NCBI GenBank assembly: GCA_023412175.1
Contig: JAEYOB010000461.1
Coordinates: forward strand, 1-9,081
Direction of reading: 5' to 3'
Origin: Pseudomonadota bacterium
GTDB taxonomy: Bacteria > Pseudomonadota > Alphaproteobacteria > Azospirillales > Azospirillaceae
DNA: 9,081 bases
Positions 1-5,998 of the stretch are shown here, in pieces (the stretch's first letter is position 1; every line of letters starts with the position of its first letter). A model generated the notes under the pieces. That model saw only the letters and a program-made list of their open reading frames with translations, searched no databases and was not told the DNA's origin. A program made the translations under genes and the position numbers.

Positions 1-169
1 GCCCTACCTTGCGCCGATGCCGTTCCGCGGCACGCGCAACGAGCCGGCCTACGTGGCGCACACCGCCGCCGCGGTCGCCGCGGTGAAGGGGGTGACGCCG
101 GAGGAGATGGCGCGGATCACCACCGACAATTTCTTCCGCCTGTTCGACCGTGTGCCGAGGCCCGCCTGA
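1..169 (+). CDS. tatD: TatD family metal-dependent hydrolase, C-terminal end (partial)
   Basis: Only the last 55 codons are present, read from base 2 to the TGA at 167-169; the start lies outside the window. The visible protein begins PYLAPMPFRGTRNEP, which matches the conserved 'PYLAP-x-x-x-RG-x-x-NEP' block near the C-terminus of TatD/YcfH proteins. It ends with the usual helix containing GVTPEEMARITTDNFFRLF. TatD proteins are TIM-barrel hydrolases of the amidohydrolase superfamily, with reported 3'-5' exonuclease or D-aminoacyl-tRNA deacylase activities. The aspartate that normally precedes the PYLAP block and the earlier metal ligands are not visible. The stop overlaps the ATG of the next gene by one base (TGATG), so the two are probably translationally coupled. 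In many alphaproteobacteria tatD sits in a tmk-holB-metG-tatD-MBL string, and this arrangement fits that. Confidence 0.9.
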   Translation, partial: PYLAPMPFRGTRNEPAYVAHTAAAVAAVKGVTPEEMARITTDNFFRLFDRVPRPA

Positions 170-939
170 TGCGCGTCACGGTTCTGGGCTGCGGCGGTTC
201 GTCCGGGGTGCCGGTGATCGGCAACCAATGGGGCGACTGCGATCCAACCAACCCGAAGAACCGCCGTTCCCGCGCGTCGATCCTGGTGGAGCAGGGCGGG
301 GCGAGCATCCTGGTCGATACGTCGCCGGACCTGCGCCAGCAGTTGCTGGACGCCGATGTGCGGCGTCTGGATGCCGTGCTGTGGACGCACAACCATGCCG
401 ACCATGCGCATGGCCTGGACGAACTGCGCGAGATCTGCCGGCTGATGCAGGTGCCGCTGCCGGTGTACGGCATGGCCCGGCACCTGGAGGAGATCGCCCG
501 GCGCTTCGAATACGCCTTCGCGCCGCTGAACCCCGGCGATCCGATCTACCGCCCGGTGCTGGTGCCGCACGTGGTGGAGGCGCCGTTCGACGTCGCCGGA
601 CTCCACGTGGTGCCCTTCGTTCAGGATCATGGCTGGATGCCCACCCTGGGCTTCCGGTTCGGCACGTTCGCCTATTCCACGGATGTGGTGCGCCTCGACG
701 AGGCGGCCTTCGCGGCGCTGGAGGGCATCGACGTCTGGATCGTCGACTGCGTGCGCGTCGAGCCGCCCCATCCCGTGCACTCGCACCTGGCGCAGACTCT
801 GGAATGGATCAACCGCGTGAAGCCCAAGCGGGCCTATCTCACGCATATGAACCAGACCATGGATTACGAGACGGTGCGGCGGATGTTGCCACCGGGCGTT
901 GAGCCTGCCTACGACGGGTTGGTCATCGAACTTCCGTAG
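169..939 (+). CDS. MBL-fold metallo-hydrolase, PhnP-like
   Basis: A complete 256-residue protein of the metallo-beta-lactamase superfamily. The signature HxHxDH is THNHADH with H74, H76, D78 and H79. Further likely metal ligands are H154 (QDHGWMP), D172 (YSTDVV) and H226 (LTHMN). The N-terminal GCGGSSGVP block and the CDPTNPKNRRSRAS stretch (residues 24-37) are typical of the PhnP/RNase Z-like branch, whose studied members are phosphodiesterases acting on cyclic phosphate or nucleotide substrates. The protein lacks a signal peptide and is therefore cytoplasmic. The ATG at 169 overlaps the tatD stop and has GAGG at 157-160, eight bases upstream. This gene closes the + strand housekeeping operon; its stop lies only 15 bp from the stop of the convergent gene. 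PhnP-like is a family-level call: no phosphonate genes are nearby, so the true substrate is not shown. Confidence 0.9.
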   Translation: MRVTVLGCGGSSGVPVIGNQWGDCDPTNPKNRRSRASILVEQGGASILVDTSPDLRQQLLDADVRRLDAVLWTHNHADHAHGLDELREICRLMQVPLPVYGMARHLEEIARRFEYAFAPLNPGDPIYRPVLVPHVVEAPFDVAGLHVVPFVQDHGWMPTLGFRFGTFAYSTDVVRLDEAAFAALEGIDVWIVDCVRVEPPHPVHSHLAQTLEWINRVKPKRAYLTHMNQTMDYETVRRMLPPGVEPAYDGLVIELP

Positions 940-954
940 GAGTATCGGTTCCCG

Positions 955-2151
955 TCAGTCGTCGTACAGGGTCTCCTCGGCGATCAACAGGACCAGCCGG
1001 CTGGCGATGAAACGGTCGGCGGCAGCGCGGGCGGCCTGCTCGGCCGTCTTCGCGGACAGCTTGAATGTCTCCTGATAAAGCCTTGATGTGGCAGCGATTG
1101 CGGAGGGTAGGGCGGCGAGGGTGGCCTTGTGCTGCGCCTCGGGCCAGACCTTGTGGTCTTTCCAGCCGCGGAAGGCCGCAACCGCCTTGTCGCGTATCTC
1201 CGCGACCTTCCTGGCCTCAGCGGAATGCGGCGCTTCAAGGAGCGTGCTCGGCACCAGGGAAGCCTGGAGGGCATCCACCGCGAATTGCCGCTCATAGCCG
1301 TGGCGGATGCTGCCGCGTTCCTCCAAGGCCAATGCGATGACCGGGTCGATCAGCGCCGCCAACGCCTTCCATTCCGGGATCTCGTAGACGGAACGCACCT
1401 CGCACAGCTCCGGCGCATCGTCGCGGCTGCTGCCCCAGAACGGGCCGAACGCCTCGAAAGCCGGCTGGCCGTGCTTGCTGAACAGGAAGCACGGAGCGTC
1501 CAGTTCGGTGGTGGACAGGACATGGCGCAGGAACAGCAGCATGCCGCCGGTGTCGGCCTTCGACACGGCGCCGATGTTCTTCATCTCCTCAAGGAGATAC
1601 GGGTCGTTCGGAAGACCTTGGTTGAGGATGTCCTGCGCCAGCCGGTCCACCTCGGCGTCCCGATCCGGCACCGCCGCGGTACCGGAGTGGTACAGATAGA
1701 TCAGCCATGCCTTGGCCGCCGCACCATCGTACCGTTGCAGGGCAGCGGCAGCGCCCTTGGGGTCCTTGGGAATGCCGGCAACGACGGCCGACAGACGCTT
1801 CTGCGCCGCCTGAGACAGCTTTGCCAGATCCTCGCTGCGCTTCTCGTAGAGCGTGGTGCAGGCCTTCTCCTTGGATTTGTCGTCGCAAGTACGGTTGCGT
1901 TCGGCCAGCCATGCGGTCTGTGCCTGCCGAACGGTGTCGCGGTCCGGACGCGGCGTGAAGCCGATCAGTGCACTGAAAGCCTCGCCGAGTTGCTCGTCAC
2001 GCGCCCGAAGATCCGCGCTGGAGCATACGGTGCGCTCGACGGTTCCCGATGGCTTACGGCAATCGACGCCTTGCTGGGCGTAAGCTGGCGGTACGGCGGC
2101 GCACAGCGCAAGAGCGAGGCTTGGGATCCAACGGGACAGGGAACGCGTCAT
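955..2151 (-). CDS. Exported LprI-like (DUF1311) domain protein with long unassigned C-terminus
   Basis: I place the start at the ATG at 2151 (398 residues). A longer reading from TTG at 2199 adds 16 residues but puts them in front of an obvious signal peptide. From the ATG, the signal peptide is MTRSLSRWIP followed by a hydrophobic SLALALCAAV stretch and a PAYA-QQ type I cleavage site after residue 25. The mature N-terminus (about residues 27-110) has four cysteines at C31, C43, C89 and C98, plus a QAQTAWLAERNRTC block around W81. This is the pattern of the lysozyme-inhibitor LprI/DUF1311 family, probably two disulphides in the periplasm. Residues 110-398 are soluble-looking and match nothing I recognise. 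LprI homologues are usually only about 100-150 residues, so this one is unusually long. Known family members can inhibit lysozyme, but that function is not demonstrated by sequence alone. It is convergent with the MBL gene and appears monocistronic. Confidence 0.75.
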   Translation of the reverse strand: MTRSLSRWIPSLALALCAAVPPAYAQQGVDCRKPSGTVERTVCSSADLRARDEQLGEAFSALIGFTPRPDRDTVRQAQTAWLAERNRTCDDKSKEKACTTLYEKRSEDLAKLSQAAQKRLSAVVAGIPKDPKGAAAALQRYDGAAAKAWLIYLYHSGTAAVPDRDAEVDRLAQDILNQGLPNDPYLLEEMKNIGAVSKADTGGMLLFLRHVLSTTELDAPCFLFSKHGQPAFEAFGPFWGSSRDDAPELCEVRSVYEIPEWKALAALIDPVIALALEERGSIRHGYERQFAVDALQASLVPSTLLEAPHSAEARKVAEIRDKAVAAFRGWKDHKVWPEAQHKATLAALPSAIAATSRLYQETFKLSAKTAEQAARAAADRFIASRLVLLIAEETLYDD

Positions 2152-2340
2152 GGAAAGCGGAACCGGGCTCTGCGAGAATGGCCGGCGGAGCTTACCCAAC
2201 GTCGGCCGTCACGGGAAGGCACCGGTTTAGGGGCAACTGGATGCATCATTTTCCATAATATACCTTATGCGATGATGGTCTATAGGCGGGTGGTTTCAAA
2301 ATCCGAAGCGAAACTTTTATTGTATAACAAGGGCGTACGC
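2152..2340. other. AT-rich intergenic region upstream of the LprI-like gene
   Basis: There is no convincing gene here. The part between about 2240 and 2335 is far more AT-rich than the rest of the window and should contain the promoter of the LprI-like gene on the minus strand. A TATATT hexamer lies on the minus strand near 2256-2261, but I cannot find a good -35 at proper spacing. The palindrome TTGT-ATA-ACAA at 2320-2330 could be a small operator or chance. The contrast in composition next to a transposase remnant suggests that this stretch may be foreign or the scar of an insertion. Confidence 0.4.
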
Positions 2341-2527
2341 TTCGAGAACACGCATGGGAACGCATTACACGCACACATCTGCTGCTCGCCCGGCCCTGAT
2401 CGAGGTCGCGCGGCGCCTGAACGACACGTCCCGGCGCTGCCTCCGCTACCGCACGCCGACTGAGGTGTTCGCCGCCAACTGGCTGCCCTCGCGAGACCGG
2501 TCGCCCCGGTGGAGACCACAGGCTTGA
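2341..2527 (+). pseudogene. IS30-family transposase, decayed C-terminal remnant
   Basis: The reading frame from 2354 to the TGA at 2525-2527 encodes 57 residues. It includes ALIEVARRLNDTSRRCLRYR (2393-2452) followed by TPTEVFAANW. That is the C-terminal block of IS30-family DDE transposases, typically 'hIEVAxRLNDTPRRCLGYRTPxEVF'. Just upstream, in a different frame (codons from 2344), the sequence reads ENTHG. This resembles the 'ENTNGLLRQYFPKGT' block of the same family, whose Glu is probably the catalytic E of the DDE triad. The second frame resumes with GTHYTHTS, so roughly eight to ten codons seem to have been lost together with a frame change. Nothing of the N-terminal helix-turn-helix or the two Asp residues is present, so it cannot be functional. 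No terminal inverted repeat or target duplication was recognised. The 2393-2527 part is secure; the upstream part is tentative. Confidence 0.7.
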
Positions 2528-2567
2528 TCCGCCTTGGCTATGGGATGCCGTCGGATCAAGCCTGTGG
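2516..2567. repeat. Perfect 16-bp inverted repeat with 20-nt spacer
   Basis: The left arm CCACAGGCTTGATCCG (2516-2531) is exactly repeated in inverse as CGGATCAAGCCTGTGG (2552-2567), with 20 bases between them. The left arm contains the stop codon of the IS30-like remnant. There is no T-run after either arm, so it is not a textbook intrinsic terminator, although it lies between the remnant and the end of the LysR gene and could still slow transcription. It could alternatively be a mobile-element end copied in inverted orientation, or a protein-binding palindrome. Confidence 0.75.
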
Positions 2568-2626
2568 ACTACCGGGACGGCCTCACCCTACCCTTCTTGC
2601 ACACCGCCGCATGTCGGCGCGAATCC

Positions 2627-3490
2627 TCACTGCCACGCTTCGCTGATGAACTGGATGATGTGGTCGATGAAGAAGGCATCCTGACGGTTGCCCTTAATCA
2701 GCAGAGTGCTCAGTTCCGGCAGGGGCGGAAAGCCGTCCTGTTCCGCCAGGATCCGCCAGTTCGTGTCGACGTTGCGCTTGAACAGCACCGCCACCGCCAT
2801 CTCCGACAGGACGGCGGCCCGGATGCCCGCGAAATTGGGGCTGGTCATCACGATCCTGCCGCGCCGGCCAAGCCGCTCCAGCCGTTCGATCGCGTGGCGG
2901 CGGAACACGTCGCCGCTGTGAAAGATGGCGATCGGCACCGGCGATTGGGCGTGGACATCCGAATGCTGCGAGCAGGCCCAGACCGGGGCTTCGCGACCGA
3001 GGACGATGCCGGTCGATTGAACCTCCCCCTCGGTCACGATGGCGATGTCCAGCGTGCCGTCGGTGATTTGCGCCAGCAGGCGTTTGGACGGCTCGCAAAC
3101 CACGTGCAGGCGCAAATGGGGAAAGACCTGGAGGCAGCGCCGGATCAGCGCCGGCAGATAGGTCGCCGCAAAGTCGTCAGGCAGGCCGATGGCCACCTCG
3201 CCTTCGATCTTGCGGTCTCCGAAAGCGGCCAGGGCGTCGCGGTAGGCGCGCAGGATGCGCCGCGCGTGATCGTAGAACACCTCCCCTTCCGGGGTCAGCT
3301 TCACCTTGCGCGACGAGCGGTCGAAGAGTTGGCAATCCAGCGTCTCCTCCAGCCGCTTGATCTGCATGCTGATGGCGGCCTGGGTCCGGTGCACCCGGCG
3401 GGCGGCGTTGGTGAAGCTGCCGCTTTCGACGGTCTCGATGAAGGTCTGCAATAGGGCGGGTTCGGGATTCATCGGTTGAATCATCAGCAA
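2627..3490 (-). CDS. LysR-type transcriptional regulator
   Basis: A 287-residue protein of normal LTTR length. The N-terminal winged helix-turn-helix spans residues 11-70 and contains LLQTFIETVESGSFTNAARR and the TQAAISMQIKRLEETL recognition segment, followed by LFDRSSRKVKLTPEGEVFY. Residues 95-283 form the LysR substrate-binding domain; EGEVAIGLPDDF opens it. The start is uncertain. TTG at 3490 has GGAGA ten bases upstream, whereas ATG at 3484 lies too far from that site and ATG at 3472 (giving MNPEP) has no clear ribosome-binding site; all three keep the HTH whole. The gene diverges from the M24/ABC operon across a 137-bp gap with several inverted repeats, the classical layout in which an LTTR controls the adjacent operon and itself. 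The ligand is probably the transported compound or its breakdown product (inference). Confidence 0.93.
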   Translation of the reverse strand: MLMIQPMNPEPALLQTFIETVESGSFTNAARRVHRTQAAISMQIKRLEETLDCQLFDRSSRKVKLTPEGEVFYDHARRILRAYRDALAAFGDRKIEGEVAIGLPDDFAATYLPALIRRCLQVFPHLRLHVVCEPSKRLLAQITDGTLDIAIVTEGEVQSTGIVLGREAPVWACSQHSDVHAQSPVPIAIFHSGDVFRRHAIERLERLGRRGRIVMTSPNFAGIRAAVLSEMAVAVLFKRNVDTNWRILAEQDGFPPLPELSTLLIKGNRQDAFFIDHIIQFISEAWQ

Positions 3491-3510
3491 TATTTATGGG
3501 TCTCCGTCAA

Positions 3511-3525
3511 GCAAATTCGTTTTGC
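3511..3525. promoter_or_regulatory. Inverted repeat GCAAA-N5-TTTGC, possible LysR site
   Basis: A 15-bp dyad of five-base arms lies in the divergent gap nearest the LysR gene. LTTR sites are often 15-bp interrupted dyads, but the usual T-N11-A positions are C and G here, so this is only a candidate for autoregulation. It abuts the proposed -35 hexamer of the forward operon. Confidence 0.3.
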
Positions 3526-3549
3526 GACGCAGTGTGGGCTGCGTATCCT
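3522..3549 (+). promoter_or_regulatory. Candidate sigma70 promoter for the M24/ABC operon
   Basis: TTGCGA (3522-3527) and TATCCT (3544-3549) are separated by 16 bases. Each hexamer matches the consensus at four of six positions. The spacer between them contains the inverted repeat at 3527-3544. A start site would fall near 3556, about 70 bases before the first codon. The match is modest, as expected for an activator-dependent promoter. Confidence 0.35.
3527..3544. promoter_or_regulatory. Inverted repeat ACGCAG-N6-CTGCGT, operator candidate
   Basis: Perfect six-base arms surround a six-base spacer, inside the candidate promoter. It is one of two 18-bp dyads with the same 6-6-6 geometry in this gap; their centres lie 26 bp apart, so on similar DNA faces within a few bases. 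It is a reasonable LysR recognition or activation site, although it is not a strict T-N11-A box. Confidence 0.45.
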
Positions 3550-3552
3550 GAG

Positions 3553-3570
3553 TCGGAAGAAATATTCCGA
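3553..3570. promoter_or_regulatory. Inverted repeat TCGGAA-N6-TTCCGA, operator candidate
   Basis: Perfect six-base arms and an AT-rich six-base spacer, with the same geometry as the dyad at 3527-3544. It lies just downstream of the candidate -10. A shorter dyad, CCTGA-GATT-TCAGG at 3580-3593, follows with its centre 25 bp further on, making a regularly spaced series. It may be a second regulator site or a repressor position overlapping the transcription start. Confidence 0.45.
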
Positions 3571-3627
3571 ACGGCGCTTCCTGAGATTTCAGGTCGTAGG
3601 CGCATGACCCAATGATGGTGATCCCGA

Positions 3628-4806
3628 ATGGTCCTGGATAGGAAGACTGAGTTTTCCCGGCGCGCCTCCCGCATTCAGCAACGCTTGAAGGCGGAAGGTC
3701 TTGATGCGATCCTCGTTACGTCTCCGACAAATGTCTGGTACGTCTCTGGGTTTTGGGAATTCATCGCAATTCGCCTTCAATCTGTTCTGGTTCCGGCGAA
3801 TGGCGATTGCTGCTTCATGGTGTCGAAGAACGAGCATGAGTACGCCGAAAAGACGAGCTGGATGGATGATGTCCGCTACTACACCGAGTTTCCGGAGGCA
3901 GGACACCATCAGAATCCTTATGACCTGCTGAAGGAGGTCATCGAGGAGAAGGGGCTGTCCAAGGCCGTCATCGGCATCGAGGAAGGCACCCTGCCGCTGA
4001 AGGAATTCCGCAAGTTCCAGGAGATCGCGCCAGGGGCCCGGCTGGTCGATTCCTCGCACATCCTGCGCGACCTGCGCATGGTGAAGTCGGCCTACGAGAT
4101 CGACCTGCTGAAGAAGTCCGGCAAGGTGGCGGTGGCCGGCTGGAATGCCTCGCTCAACGTCGCCAAGCCCGGCATCCGCGAGTACGAGGTGGCCCAGGCC
4201 GCCCGCATGGCGGCGACCGAGATGGCCGCCAGCCTGTTCGGTCCCGAGGACCTCAACCATTCGCCGCTGACCGACGGCGTGCAGTTGATCCAGTCGGGCA
4301 TGCGCTCGTCCATCTCGCACGGCCGCGGTTCGCCCAACCGCCTGAAGCGCGGCGACATGGTCGCCATGTGCTTCTGCATGACCAACCAGTTCAAGGGCTA
4401 TCGCGTCGGCTTCTCGCGCAACTTCGCGCTGGGCAACGCCACCGATGAGATGCACCGCGTCTACGACCTGCTCTACAAGGCCCAGCAGACGGCCCTGGCC
4501 GAAGTGCGTCCGGGCGTTCTGGCCAGCCATCTCGACCGCATCGTGCGCGAGATGATCTACGACGCGGGCTACGGCGAGCACATCGAGCACCGACTGGGCC
4601 GCGGCGTCGGGCTCGACATCGCCGAGGCGCCGGACCTCAAGGAAGGGGACGACACGCCGCTGGCCGCCGGCATGACTCTCTCGGTGGAGCCTGCCATCTA
4701 CATCACCGACCAGTGGGGGGTGCAGATCGAGGATTCTATCGTCGTCACCGAGGACGGCTTCGAATACCTGACGGTCGCCTCCGAACCCGTGCTGCCGGTG
4801 ATCTGA
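3628..4806 (+). CDS. M24-fold hydrolase (creatinase/Xaa-Pro peptidase/ectoine hydrolase-like)
   Basis: A 392-residue protein with the two-domain layout of creatinase and prolidase: an N-terminal creatinase_N domain (about residues 10-150, with DAILVTSPTNVWYVSGF near 26-42) and a C-terminal pita-bread domain (about 155-385). H231 (SISHGRG) matches the conserved His before the metal site. E354 (SVEPAIY) and E368 (QIEDSI) match two metal-ligand Glu positions. The two ligand Asp positions are replaced, in GDMVAMCFC (243-250) and GYRVGFSR (257-264), and the ligand His is R325 in LGRGVGLD. A metallopeptidase mechanism is therefore unlikely. Creatinase and ectoine hydrolase DoeA are precedents for non-metal members. 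The ATG at 3628 has a weak GGTGAT seven bases upstream. It is first in the operon, before the transporter. It probably hydrolyses a small imported amino-acid derivative; the exact substrate is unknown. The first 98 codons have distinctly lower GC3. Confidence 0.88.
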   Translation: MVLDRKTEFSRRASRIQQRLKAEGLDAILVTSPTNVWYVSGFWEFIAIRLQSVLVPANGDCCFMVSKNEHEYAEKTSWMDDVRYYTEFPEAGHHQNPYDLLKEVIEEKGLSKAVIGIEEGTLPLKEFRKFQEIAPGARLVDSSHILRDLRMVKSAYEIDLLKKSGKVAVAGWNASLNVAKPGIREYEVAQAARMAATEMAASLFGPEDLNHSPLTDGVQLIQSGMRSSISHGRGSPNRLKRGDMVAMCFCMTNQFKGYRVGFSRNFALGNATDEMHRVYDLLYKAQQTALAEVRPGVLASHLDRIVREMIYDAGYGEHIEHRLGRGVGLDIAEAPDLKEGDDTPLAAGMTLSVEPAIYITDQWGVQIEDSIVVTEDGFEYLTVASEPVLPVI

Positions 4807-4812
4807 TCTGCC

Positions 4813-4828
4813 GCCGGGCATTCCCGGC
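4813..4828 (+). promoter_or_regulatory. Short GC hairpin between M24 and solute-binding genes
   Basis: GCCGGG-CATT-CCCGGC forms a six-base all-GC stem with a four-base loop, just after the M24 stop. No T-run follows, so it is more likely an mRNA processing or stability element that separates expression of the enzyme and the binding protein than a terminator. Confidence 0.4.
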
Positions 4829-4863
4829 CAGTCGTAAAACCATAAAATCGCGACAGGAGCTTC

Positions 4864-5946
4864 ATGATGCTGACGACGATGAACAGGCGCGCCTTCCTGG
4901 CCAATACCGCGGTGGCTTCGGCTTTCGCCCTTGGTGCAGGCGGCATCGCATCGCGGGCCTTCGCGGCCTCCACCACCCTGTCGGCGGTGGAATGGGGCGG
5001 CGATGTGGTCAATGCGATGAAGGCCATCGCCGCCAAGCAGTCCGCCGCCACCGTCAACTGGACGCTGTTCCAGGGCGGCGCCGCCTCGATCCTGCCGAAC
5101 GTCAAGGCCTCCTGGCCGAAGCCGGCCTTCGACTACATCGCCGGCTGGGAAGGCTCCTTCCAGACGATGATGCAGGAGGACTGGCTGGAAACCGTGTCGG
5201 TGGACAAGGTTCCCAACCTCGCCGACATCCCGTCCAAGGTCATCATGAAGAACGCCGCCGGCGGTTGGATCGCCGTGCCCCGCGCCGTCGGCGGCATCTA
5301 TTTCGGCTACCGCAAGGACACCAGCCCCATCCAGGTGGCCTCGCTGGACGACCTGTTCTCGCCCAAGCTGAAGGGCGCGATCTGCTGGCCCGGCCCGACC
5401 CAGTGCATGATGCTCCAGATCGTCGCGCTCGCCCTGCACAACGGCGGCAACGAGAACAACATGGAGCCCGGCTGGAAGGCCATGAAGGAGCTGGCGAAGT
5501 CCGGCAACATCGGCCGCGTCGCCAACACCGACACCGAGTTCGTCAACTCGCTGTCCAGCGGCGAGACGTCGGTCGGCTGCTTCGCCGAGCCGGGCTGGTC
5601 GGGCGTCGCCAAGAACTTCCAGGTGAGCGCCCTGACCAAGCAGGCCGGCGTGCCGGCCTTCCTCTACCAGAGCGGCTTCGCCGTCCTGAAGAACCGTCCG
5701 AACACCGCCGAGACCCTGCGCTTCATCAACCACTGCATCAGCCCGGAGATGAGCGCGCTCTACGCGGAGATCGCTGGCGAAGCCCCGCTGAACGTGAAGA
5801 CCAAGGTGCCGGAGAAGCTGAAGCACCTTGCCTTTACCGCCGAGGAGATGGAGAAGTTCGTCTACATCCCCGACTTCAGCGTGGTGCTGGGCCAGCAGGA
5901 CGCCTGGGCGAAGCGCTGGGAAGACGAGATCGCCCCGCTGCTCTGA
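4864..5946 (+). CDS. ABC transporter extracellular solute-binding protein (PotD-like, Tat-type signal)
   Basis: A 360-residue periplasmic binding protein. Its leader MNRRAFLANTAVAS begins at residue 6, has twin arginines at 8-9 followed by AFL, a mildly hydrophobic stretch, and an AFA-AS cleavage site after residue 34. This looks like a Tat rather than a Sec signal. The mature protein belongs to the PotD/spermidine-putrescine-binding cluster (SBP_bac family), seen in blocks such as AGWEGSFQTMMQEDWLE, VPRAVGGIYFGYRKD and DDLFSPKLKGAICWPGP, and in its fit with PotB/PotC-type permeases next door. AGGAG at 4855-4859 is four bases before ATG 4864 and seven before ATG 4867, so the second Met may be the real start. 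It binds the substrate of the transporter; cationic or zwitterionic amino-acid-like compounds are likely, but the ligand is not shown. Flanking hairpins probably let it accumulate more than the permeases. Confidence 0.92.
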   Translation: MMLTTMNRRAFLANTAVASAFALGAGGIASRAFAASTTLSAVEWGGDVVNAMKAIAAKQSAATVNWTLFQGGAASILPNVKASWPKPAFDYIAGWEGSFQTMMQEDWLETVSVDKVPNLADIPSKVIMKNAAGGWIAVPRAVGGIYFGYRKDTSPIQVASLDDLFSPKLKGAICWPGPTQCMMLQIVALALHNGGNENNMEPGWKAMKELAKSGNIGRVANTDTEFVNSLSSGETSVGCFAEPGWSGVAKNFQVSALTKQAGVPAFLYQSGFAVLKNRPNTAETLRFINHCISPEMSALYAEIAGEAPLNVKTKVPEKLKHLAFTAEEMEKFVYIPDFSVVLGQQDAWAKRWEDEIAPLL

Positions 5947-5962
5947 TCACCGGAGTGGCGAC

Positions 5963-5998
5963 CGGAACCCGCAGATGGGGTGCCATCCGCGGGTTCCG
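5963..5998 (+). terminator. Strong hairpin after the solute-binding gene (attenuator or 3' stabiliser)
   Basis: CGGAACCCGC (5963-5972) pairs with GCGGGTTCCG (5989-5998). Inside this, after one A-C mismatch, GATGG pairs with CCATC around a GGTG loop, giving fifteen base pairs in 36 nt. The bases after it are CCGTTTG, only a weak T-tract, so read-through into the permease genes is expected. Such hairpins commonly protect the binding-protein mRNA 3' end and reduce downstream expression. The permease ribosome-binding site follows at 6017-6022. Confidence 0.6.

Noticed and set aside
908..940. CCTACG...CGTAGG inverted repeat at the end of the MBL-fold gene, as a terminator.
   Set aside because: The stem is only six bases with a loop of about 21 and no T-run, and most of it is coding sequence.
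2230..2259. Nine-codon minus-strand peptide starting near 2259 as a leader of the LprI-like gene.
   Set aside because: There is no good ribosome-binding site, no attenuation-like codons and no hairpin pair after it.
1129..2463. A 444-codon plus-strand open frame across the LprI-like gene and the intergenic region.
   Set aside because: It is opposite the exported protein, which has a clear signal peptide and cysteine pattern. Only its far end (ENTHG) is of interest, as part of the IS30 remnant.
2605..2619. CGCCG-CATGT-CGGCG hairpin beyond the LysR stop as its terminator.
   Set aside because: Only five base pairs and no T-run on the minus strand; too weak to call.
3589..5826. A 745-codon open frame on the minus strand opposite the M24 and solute-binding genes.
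   Set aside because: It is an antisense shadow of two well-recognised genes in GC-rich DNA; its product is rich in Arg, His, Gly and Gln and matches no family.
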